A stretch of DNA of 25,282 nucleotides from VFMC01 sp044359565. GTDB taxonomy: Bacteria > Actinomycetota > Acidimicrobiia > Acidimicrobiales > Ilumatobacteraceae. The notes beneath the pieces are model-generated. The model saw nothing but the letters and a program-made list of their open reading frames with translations. It made no database searches and was not told the origin of the DNA. The position numbers and the translations under genes are program-made. Positions 19,041 through 25,282 of this stretch are shown here, one piece after another; within the stretch, counting starts at the first letter, position 1; each line of letters starts with the position of its first letter. Where the stretch lies: contig JBIKLX010000028.1 of assembly GCA_044359565.1 (NCBI GenBank), positions 1 to 25,282 of the forward strand. Direction: 5' to 3'.

Positions 19041-20225
19041 TCAGAGGGAGTCGTCGAGTTCGGCCAGCACCTCGGCGGTGTGCTGGCCGAGTCGGGGCAC
19101 CGGCCCCGGCCGGAACGTGTAGCCCCCGAAATCGACCGGGCCGTTCACGGCGCGGTACGGGGCCTCGTCGGCGTGCGGCGTCATGTCGATGAACGCACCG
19201 GCCGCCTGGGCCTGCGGATCGGCGATGACGTCGTAGATCGAGTTGAGTGGCGCCCACCACACGTCGTGGGTGTCGAAGCGGCCGACCAGGTCGTCGAAGT
19301 CGAAGCGGGCAAAGGCGTCGTCGAGCGTGCTGATGAGCGCCTCGGCGTGCTGCAGTCGGGCACGGGCATCGACGAACCGTTCGTCGGTGGCCAGATCGGT
19401 GCGGTCGATGGCGGCCAGCAGTTTCGGCCAGTGACGGTCGGCTTCCAGCAGCAACAGCCAGAACGCGCGCCCGTCTCCCGCCCGGTAGCAGTTCATCAAC
19501 GGGCCGCGGTTGCGTTGGCGCGGCCGGGTGCTCTCGCGCTTGCCGTACCGCAGCACGATGCCGATATCCCAGCCCAGGGTGTACATGCCGGTGCGCAGCA
19601 GGCTGGTGGCCACCAGGCCACCCACGCCGGTGCGTTCGCGTTCGAGCAGCTTGGCCAGTACCCCACTGAGCAACGAGATGCCGGTCACGTGGTCGCCCAT
19701 CCCGCTGCGCAGACCGGGCGGCAGTTCGTCGGGCGGCACCATCGTGTGCGCCAGGCCACTGCGCGCCCAGAACGCCCCGATGTCGTACCCCGCCCGGTCG
19801 CGCTCGGGGCCTTCGAGGCCGTAGCCGGTGAGGCTGGCGTACACCAGGCGCGGGTGGCGGGCGAGCACCTCGTCGTGGTCCAGGCCCAATCGGCCCAGCG
19901 CCTCGGGTCGAACGTTGGTGACGAACACGTCGGCTGTGGCGAGCAACCGCTCCATCTGCGCCCGGCCCTCGTCGGTCTGCAGATCGAGCACCACCGAGCG
20001 TTTGCCACGGTTGTCGATCTCGAACGGCGGCACACCCTGCTGGTCGGCCACACCCAGCGCTCCGAACACCCGCCGCTGCGGGTCGCCAGCCGGCGGCTCG
20101 ACCTTCACCACATCGGCGCCCCAGTCGGCCATCAGCCCGGCCGCAGCCGGCCCGGCCACCCACACCCCCAACTCCACCACCCGCATCCCGGCGAGCGGCC
20201 CCGTTGCAGCAGCATCCTTGGTCAT
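19041..20225 (-). CDS. CaiB/BaiF family (class III) CoA transferase
   Basis: A 394-residue protein of the usual length. Family features: LAGMRVVELGVWVAGP at the N-terminus, LMADWGADVVKVEPPAGDP (31-49), NRGKRSVVLDLQTDEGR (72-88), the FVTNVRPEALGRLGLD segment (101-116), GYDIGAFWARSG with the expected catalytic Asp D148, and GMGDHVTG (175-182). It transfers CoA between acyl groups; the substrate is unknown. ATG at 20225 overlaps the MFS stop by 4 bp (ATGA), so it is translationally coupled as the last gene of the right-hand operon. Confidence 0.93.
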   Translation of the reverse strand: MTKDAAATGPLAGMRVVELGVWVAGPAAAGLMADWGADVVKVEPPAGDPQRRVFGALGVADQQGVPPFEIDNRGKRSVVLDLQTDEGRAQMERLLATADVFVTNVRPEALGRLGLDHDEVLARHPRLVYASLTGYGLEGPERDRAGYDIGAFWARSGLAHTMVPPDELPPGLRSGMGDHVTGISLLSGVLAKLLERERTGVGGLVATSLLRTGMYTLGWDIGIVLRYGKRESTRPRQRNRGPLMNCYRAGDGRAFWLLLLEADRHWPKLLAAIDRTDLATDERFVDARARLQHAEALISTLDDAFARFDFDDLVGRFDTHDVWWAPLNSIYDVIADPQAQAAGAFIDMTPHADEAPYRAVNGPVDFGGYTFRPGPVPRLGQHTAEVLAELDDSL

Positions 20226-21691
20226 GTGGTGCTCCTCACCATCGTGGGCGCAGCATCACTGTCGCGGATGAACCAGGCTGCCAGTGCGCCGAGCAGTGCG
20301 AACGCCGTCGCCAGACCGAACGCCACCCGGTATCCCGTGAGCGCATCGGCGATTGCTTCCGGAGTCGTGGGTGGCTGGCTGAGCGACATGTACGACGCCA
20401 GCACGCTGGCCAGCACGGCCACCCCGATCGACACCGCCACCTGACGCTGGGTGCTGAAGATTGCCGAGGCACGGCCGTTGTCGGCCGGCGCGATGGTGGC
20501 ATAGCTGGCTGCCTGCATGGGCACGAATGCGAAGCCCATGCACAGCCCGCGGGCGAACATCATCAGTCTGATCAACCACAGGTTGGTGTCCTGGTCGATC
20601 CCGATGAACATCGAGATCACCAGGCCCGCTGCGAACAGGCCGCCGGTCATCAATCGCCGCGGCCCGATACGCGCGTACAGGCGTCCGGCGAACTGCGACG
20701 AGATGAGCACACCGAAGGCCTGCGGGAACGTGGTGAGACCGCTGATGAGCGGGCTCTGCCCACGTAACAGTTGGAGGTACAGCGGCATCACGAACAGCAG
20801 GCCGAGGAAGCTCATCGTCGACAACGCGCTCACCACGTTGCACTGCCGGAAGATGCGGTTGGCGAACAATCGCAGGGCCAGCATCGGTTGGTCGACATGG
20901 GTCTCGACCCACACCATCGCCACACCGCATGCCAGACCGACCAGCAATGTGACGAGCACGGGGGTGCTCGACCAGCCCTGGCGCGGGCCTTCGCTGAGCG
21001 CGTACACCACCAGCGCCAACGCCGCACCCGACAGGAGGAACCCGGGCAGGTCGAGCCGACCGGTGGAGGGCTCGCGCTGCTCGCGCAGGTAGCGCATACC
21101 GAACCACAGGCCGAACACGCCGATGGGCACGTTGATGAGGAAGATCCACCGCCAACTGGCGTGGGTGACCAGCAGACCGCCCAGGATGGGCCCGAGCGCC
21201 GGGGCGAGCAGCGTGGGGATCATGATGTAGGTGCTCGCCTTGGCCCGCTCGGCCGGCGGGAAGGCCCGGAACAGCATGGTCACACCAACCGGGGTGAGCA
21301 TGCCGCCGCCAACGCCCTGCAGCACCCTGAAGGCGATGAGTTGCTCGATCGACTGCGCGAGCGCGCACGCCAGCGACCCGGCGACGAACGCGCCGAAGGC
21401 GAACATGAACACCCGCTTGGTGCCGAACCGGTCGCCGAGCCAGCCCGACACCGGAATCCACACCGCCAGACTGAGCGTGTAGCCGAGCACGATCCATTCG
21501 GCGTTCTCGGTGGCGAACGTGCGACCGAGTTCCGGGATGGCGACATTGACGATCGTGACGTCGAGGATGTCGAGGAACAGCGCCACCACGTAGACCATGG
21601 CAACGATGTACTTGTACGGCAGCACCCGGCCGAAGATCTCGACCGGCATCGACCCAGCGCCGACGGCCGGGGTGGCGGTGGATGCGGTCAC
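20222..21691 (-). CDS. MFS transporter, DHA2 (EmrB/QacA, 14-TM) drug-efflux type
   Basis: A 489-residue protein with the hydrophobic pattern of a 14-TM DHA2 transporter. Visible motifs: LDVTIVNVAIPEL in TM1 (the D-x-T-I-V-N-V-A signature of this family), GWLGDRFGTKRVF (motif A) after TM2, RVLQGVGGG in TM4 and LGPILGG (motif C, antiporter) in TM5. It probably exports a small molecule by proton antiport. Start is GTG at 21691, overlapping the stop of the upstream phosphohistidine-domain gene by 4 bp (GTGA). A large open frame continues upstream on this strand but reads antisense-like low-complexity sequence, so the upstream part is not coding. Confidence 0.92.
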   Translation of the reverse strand: MTASTATPAVGAGSMPVEIFGRVLPYKYIVAMVYVVALFLDILDVTIVNVAIPELGRTFATENAEWIVLGYTLSLAVWIPVSGWLGDRFGTKRVFMFAFGAFVAGSLACALAQSIEQLIAFRVLQGVGGGMLTPVGVTMLFRAFPPAERAKASTYIMIPTLLAPALGPILGGLLVTHASWRWIFLINVPIGVFGLWFGMRYLREQREPSTGRLDLPGFLLSGAALALVVYALSEGPRQGWSSTPVLVTLLVGLACGVAMVWVETHVDQPMLALRLFANRIFRQCNVVSALSTMSFLGLLFVMPLYLQLLRGQSPLISGLTTFPQAFGVLISSQFAGRLYARIGPRRLMTGGLFAAGLVISMFIGIDQDTNLWLIRLMMFARGLCMGFAFVPMQAASYATIAPADNGRASAIFSTQRQVAVSIGVAVLASVLASYMSLSQPPTTPEAIADALTGYRVAFGLATAFALLGALAAWFIRDSDAAPTMVRSTT

Positions 21692-23310
21692 AAGATGGTG
21701 ACCGTACCCGCCCCACCATCGAGTTCGATCATTGCACCGTCGGCGATGCGCTTGGTGGCGTCGACCACGCTGACCGCGCACGGCACCCCGAGTTCGCGGC
21801 TGACGATGACCGCATGGCTGTTCATCGCCCCCACGTTCACCACCACACCACCGGCAGGCACGAACAGCGGGGTCCACGACGGGTCGGTGTTGGGTGCCAC
21901 CAGGATTTCGCCCGGCTCGAGGCCGGCAGGATCGGACGGATCGAGGACGACCCGTGCCCGGCCACGCACCACACCCGCGCACCCCGGTGCACCGACGAGC
22001 ACGTCGCCCGCAGCGGCGTGGCCCGTCGAGCCGGCCGACTTCGCCGCCAACGACTCGAGCGTTGGCACGCCCTTGTCGGTCTGCACGAAGTAGGGCGGCT
22101 CGAGGGTCCAGAGGTGCTGCCAGGCGGCGCGGCGCTCGGCGATGAGCCCGACCATCGAAGCCGGGTCGGCCACGAAGGCATCGAGTTCTGCGTCGGTGAG
22201 CATGCAGATGTCGCGCTGGTCGGCCAGGTGGCGGCGACCCAACTCGAACAAGGCGACGCGCTGTTCGTGGATGACCTTGATGCAGTTGGTCTTGGTGCGC
22301 TCGCGCCAGGCGTTGAACCGCAGCGCCGACGCGGTGGCGGCGTGCACCATTCCCGTGGCCTCGTCGTTGCCCGCCACCAGGGCGAGCGCCTCGGCCGTGG
22401 CAGCCTCGCGGTCGGCCACTACTGCTGCGAACCGCGTGGCCGGGTCGGCGTCGGGCCCGGCGGCGCGCATCGTGTCGATGAGCGTGAGCGCGAGCGCGGG
22501 CTTGGTCTCCCACACCTCGCTGTAGGCGTCCCACTCGTTCGGGCCGCGGCTGCCGTACTCGCGCAGCAGCGCTTCGAACCCCGCTGCGAACTCGTCCGAG
22601 GAAGGGTCGAGCCGCGAGAGAGCCCACATCGCCGACGACGGGGCCGCCGAGTCGACGTCGCCGGCGCCGCTGATGAGGCGCAGCAACAGGTGGGGCACGA
22701 TGCCGCCGAGGATGGCGGGGCCGATGGCCGTGTTCGACGACGAGATGACGTGGTCGTCGAACAGTTCGCGCAGCAGCGGCACCAGGCTGCGGGCCCGCTC
22801 GACCAACTCGGCGTCGGACAGCGAGGCGAGGTCGGGACGCGAGGCACGGGCCGCGTCGGCACGACGCTTGTTCTCGTCGAGTTCGGGCCACTCGGTGGCG
22901 GTGAGCACCCAACCCACCCGCTCGCCGAGGCGGGCACCGGCCTCGGCGCTGGCGTCGTCGGGATGCGCCACGTACGGCGGCGTGTCGGGTCGGTTGCCGA
23001 AGAACGCCGCGTCGATGCCTGCTGCACCGGCACCGCTGCGCTCGCCGAATACGCGCACCACCGAGGCGTTCACGTAGAAGAAGCCGTTGATGAACCCACA
23101 CGTGGGGTTGATGCCCTCGGCCGTCAACTCGTCCATGGCGAACGCGCCGTTGCGCACGTTGCCGTCGCGCCAGCCCTCGATCACACCGGGCTGCCACGAC
23201 AGGGTGGCCCCCATCGGGCTCACCGGATCGGGCAGCACATCGCTGGCGTTCGAACGGGTGTAGACCGGGAAGCGAAGGCTCACCGGAGTGTCGGTCATCC
23301 AATTGCTCAT
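21688..23310 (-). CDS. RPH/PEP-synthase-like protein lacking ATP-grasp domain, with phosphohistidine swivel domain (paralogue 1)
   Basis: A 540-residue protein. It starts where the central part of rifampin phosphotransferase (RPH)-like enzymes begins (NASDVLPDPVSP, 21-32), skipping the N-terminal ATP-grasp domain. The middle is helical, with YGSRGPNEWD (252-261), the RPH-like 'YGHRGPxE' motif, and a TKTNCIKVIHEQR segment. The C-terminus is the PEP-utiliser mobile (swivel) domain: PNTDPSWTPLFVPAGGVVVNVG, then MNSHAVIVSRELGVPC with the phosphorylatable-type H499, and DGGAGTVTIL at the end. It would carry phosphate from a partner, or act on a substrate in the helical domain, but cannot bind ATP by itself. 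Start ATG at 23310 follows GGGGGACGAG. It is clearly paralogous to the next two upstream genes. Confidence 0.85.
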   Translation of the reverse strand: MSNWMTDTPVSLRFPVYTRSNASDVLPDPVSPMGATLSWQPGVIEGWRDGNVRNGAFAMDELTAEGINPTCGFINGFFYVNASVVRVFGERSGAGAAGIDAAFFGNRPDTPPYVAHPDDASAEAGARLGERVGWVLTATEWPELDENKRRADAARASRPDLASLSDAELVERARSLVPLLRELFDDHVISSSNTAIGPAILGGIVPHLLLRLISGAGDVDSAAPSSAMWALSRLDPSSDEFAAGFEALLREYGSRGPNEWDAYSEVWETKPALALTLIDTMRAAGPDADPATRFAAVVADREAATAEALALVAGNDEATGMVHAATASALRFNAWRERTKTNCIKVIHEQRVALFELGRRHLADQRDICMLTDAELDAFVADPASMVGLIAERRAAWQHLWTLEPPYFVQTDKGVPTLESLAAKSAGSTGHAAAGDVLVGAPGCAGVVRGRARVVLDPSDPAGLEPGEILVAPNTDPSWTPLFVPAGGVVVNVGAMNSHAVIVSRELGVPCAVSVVDATKRIADGAMIELDGGAGTVTIL

Positions 23311-23368
23311 CTCGTCCCCCAGACGAATCGATGGTGTGTCGGTGCTGCGGTGCAGCGTGGCAGGTATG

Positions 23369-25012
23369 TCAGCCCTCGACGAGGGTGACCGTACCAGTTG
23401 TGCCATCGACGGTGACCAGCGCACCATCGGGGATGCGCTGGGTGGCGTCGAGCACGCTGACCACGCACGGAATGCCCAACTCGCGGCTGACGATGACGGC
23501 ATGGCTGACCTGTGCCCCGACGTTCACCACGACTGCCGCGGCCGGCACGAACAGCGGCGTCCAGGCCGGGTCGGTGATGGGGGCGATGAGCACGTCGCCA
23601 GGCTCGAGCGCCAACGGGTCGGCCGGGTCGAGGATGACCCGGGCCCTTCCGGTGGCGACCCCGGGGCTGCCCGGCACGCCCGACAGCACATCGCCCACGA
23701 CCGCCTTGCTGGCTTCCGGGCCGCCACGGCGAGTCCACTGCGACAGCGGCTTCACCGAACCGTTCACGATGAACGGCGGGTCGAGTTGGAACAACTCGAG
23801 GTACTGCTCTTCACGCGCGGTGAGCCGCGCCCGGAACTCGTCGGGTGCGGCCACGAAGGCATCGAGTTCGTCGGCCAGCAACATGCACACCTCCGACATC
23901 GTGTAGTCGTGGCGGACGGCCAGTTCGCGCATCGCCATGCGCATCTCGTGGATGACCTTGATGATGTTGGTCTTCGCCCGTTCGCGACCGGCCATATAGA
24001 GGTGGGCGCTGCGCAGCGCCAGTTCGAACGTGCCGAGCGCCTCGGGTTGATCGGCCAGCGCGGCACGGATCTGCGCTTCCAGCGCCTCGCGCTTGGCCAC
24101 GTTCTTCGCGTTGCGGGCGGCCGGCGACTCGCTGTCAGCTGCCGGACGCATCGCCTCGATCAGCGCCAGGGCGAGCGCCGGCTTGGTCTCCCACACCTCG
24201 CTGCGGATGTCCCACTCGTTCGGACCGCGGCTGCCGTACTCGGCGAGGAACGCCTCGAACCCCTGCCGGAACTCGGCCGAGTCGGCCGGTAGCCGTGACA
24301 GTTCCCACATCGCCAGGCTGGGCAGCGCCGAGTCGACGTCGCCGATGCCGGTGATGAGGGTGAGCACGATCGTCGGATCGCCCATCGCCTCGGCGATCGC
24401 TCCGAGCGCGCCCGGTCCCACCGACGTACCGGCCGTCGTGTCGAGATGGCGCCAGAACAGGTGCCGCACGAACGGAATGAGTGAACGGGCTCGCTCGACC
24501 AGTTCGGCATCGGTGAGGGCGCCGAGATCGCCACGGTCGGCGCGGGTCTGGTTGGCCCGCGCCTGGTCGTCGCGGTGGCCGAGAAGATCGGCCGCGGTGA
24601 GCACTTCGCCCATCCACGCACCGAGCTTCTCGGTAGCGGCGGGGTCGTCGTGCCAGTCCTCGTGCACGTACTTCGGCACGTCGGGGTGTTCGCCGAAGTA
24701 GACGAAGTCGATCATCTCTGCCGTGAGACCAGGCCCGCGCACGCCGAACAGTCGTGCCAACGAGCCGTTGATGTAGAGATAGCCACCGAACAGGCCCACC
24801 ACCTCGGGCGGCACGCTGGTGAACTCGGTGCGCACCACCGTTCCGGCCGACACGTTGGCGTCGGCCCAGCCCTCCACCACACCGGGCTCCCACACCAGCG
24901 TCCAGGCCAGTGGGCTGGCCGGGTCGGGCAGCACCTCGCCGGCGTTGGCCCGGGTGTACACCGGGAACTTCTGGCTCGGTTCGAGATCGGTGATCCAGCG
25001 GTCGGCGACCAT
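23369..25012 (-). CDS. RPH/PEP-synthase-like protein lacking ATP-grasp domain, with phosphohistidine swivel domain (paralogue 2)
   Basis: A 547-residue protein with the same plan as paralogue 1: NAGEVLPDPASP (23-34), an N-terminal region with YINGSLARLFGVRG, the YGSRGPNEWD motif (259-268), KTNIIKVIHEMR, and a C-terminal swivel domain with TDPAWTPLFVPA, VSHAVIVSRELGIPC with H504 and DGTTGTVTLVEG. The two proteins match along their whole length with scattered differences, most in the helical middle, which fits divergence in substrate range. ATG at 25012 is 2 bp after the stop of the third paralogue. The 58-bp gap to paralogue 1 carries that gene's ribosome binding site. Confidence 0.85.
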   Translation of the reverse strand: MVADRWITDLEPSQKFPVYTRANAGEVLPDPASPLAWTLVWEPGVVEGWADANVSAGTVVRTEFTSVPPEVVGLFGGYLYINGSLARLFGVRGPGLTAEMIDFVYFGEHPDVPKYVHEDWHDDPAATEKLGAWMGEVLTAADLLGHRDDQARANQTRADRGDLGALTDAELVERARSLIPFVRHLFWRHLDTTAGTSVGPGALGAIAEAMGDPTIVLTLITGIGDVDSALPSLAMWELSRLPADSAEFRQGFEAFLAEYGSRGPNEWDIRSEVWETKPALALALIEAMRPAADSESPAARNAKNVAKREALEAQIRAALADQPEALGTFELALRSAHLYMAGRERAKTNIIKVIHEMRMAMRELAVRHDYTMSEVCMLLADELDAFVAAPDEFRARLTAREEQYLELFQLDPPFIVNGSVKPLSQWTRRGGPEASKAVVGDVLSGVPGSPGVATGRARVILDPADPLALEPGDVLIAPITDPAWTPLFVPAAAVVVNVGAQVSHAVIVSRELGIPCVVSVLDATQRIPDGALVTVDGTTGTVTLVEG

Positions 25013-25014
25013 GT

Positions 25015-25282
25015 TCAGTTGACCTCCAAGACGGTGACGACACCGGTGTTGCCGTCGACGCGGATACGGGCCCCATCGGGGATGCGGCGGGTGGCATCGG
25101 TGGCCGACACCACGCACGGGATCCCCAACTCGCGGCTGACGATGATGGCGTGACTGAGCATGGCCCCCACGTCGACCACCACACCTCCGGCGGGCACGAA
25201 CAGCGGCGTCCACGACGGGTCGGTGATGGGCGCCACCAGGATGTCGCCCGGCTCGAGCGCGGTGGGGTCGTGCGAGTCGAGC
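25015..25282 (-). CDS. Phosphohistidine swivel-domain protein, paralogue 3 (partial, 5' part beyond window)
   Basis: Only the last 88 or so residues are visible. They are the PEP-utiliser swivel domain: LEPGDILVAPITDPSWTPL, then VDVGAMLSHAIIVSREL with the His at 25152-25150, GIPCVVSATDATRRIPDGA and VDGNTGVVTVLEVN at the end. It is very close to the C-termini of the two downstream genes. Whether it also lacks the ATP-grasp domain, or is a full RPH-like enzyme, cannot be told from this window. Confidence 0.8.
   Translation of the reverse strand, partial: LDSHDPTALEPGDILVAPITDPSWTPLFVPAGGVVVDVGAMLSHAIIVSRELGIPCVVSATDATRRIPDGARIRVDGNTGVVTVLEVN

Noticed and set aside
21692..23302. Upstream extension of the MFS frame, giving a roughly 1026-residue fusion
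   Set aside because: The extra part is Arg/Gly/Ala-rich shadow sequence of the phosphohistidine gene. The transporter starts naturally at the GTG overlapping that gene's stop.
25013..25213. Earlier start of paralogue 2 inside paralogue 3
   Set aside because: The residues are an out-of-frame reading of the conserved swivel domain of paralogue 3; ATG 25012 fits the family start.

Overview
The window reads as chromosomal DNA of a high-GC actinobacterium. The best guess is Actinomycetota, possibly the Acidimicrobiia/Ilumatobacter side. The basis is strong G/C third-position bias, a KGD/OdhA-type 2-oxoglutarate enzyme that fuses an E2-like acyltransferase core to the E1 thiamine enzyme, a UvrD2-like helicase with a C-terminal HRDC-like segment, and several genes with a TANNNT -10 box only 6-8 nt before the start codon and no Shine-Dalgarno (leaderless genes). 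The lineage is an inference, since no rRNA or tRNA gene was seen.

Layout. 1-1335 (minus): a metal/cobalamin-receptor-like protein cut by the window edge, and a two-TM bacterial PH-domain protein. 1364-3256 (plus): a UvrD-family helicase. 3274-5469 (minus): exonuclease III and a Zc3h12a-type NYN ribonuclease fused to an S1 domain and a long basic tail. 5531-6160 (plus): a HAD phosphatase. 6197-9826 (minus): kgd. 9957-10334 (plus): a small lipoprotein cupredoxin. 10372-13396 (minus): a PuuD-like membrane protein followed by a cytoplasmic molybdopterin oxidoreductase. 13542-16812 (plus): a tightly coupled ettA - cysQ-like - enoyl-CoA hydratase operon. 16864-18891 (plus): a five-TM protein with a His-rich linker and two tandem copies of an unrecognised His/Cys-rich extracytoplasmic domain. 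19041-25282 (minus, reading right to left): three tandem RPH/PEP-synthase-like proteins that keep the phosphohistidine swivel domain but lack the ATP-grasp domain, then a DHA2-type MFS transporter and a CaiB-family CoA transferase, with 4-bp stop/start overlaps at the last two junctions.

How the genes may work together. The left part is mostly housekeeping (DNA repair, RNA metabolism, TCA cycle, translation). The two parts that stand out are the duplicated His/Cys-domain membrane protein and the right-hand operon. The operon looks like a phosphotransfer / export / CoA-activation cassette for an unknown small molecule, possibly a split phosphotransferase whose ATP-grasp partner would lie beyond the right edge. 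Coding density is very high: the longest gene-free stretches are about 149 bp (18892-19040) and 145 bp (13397-13541), and none reaches 300 bp.
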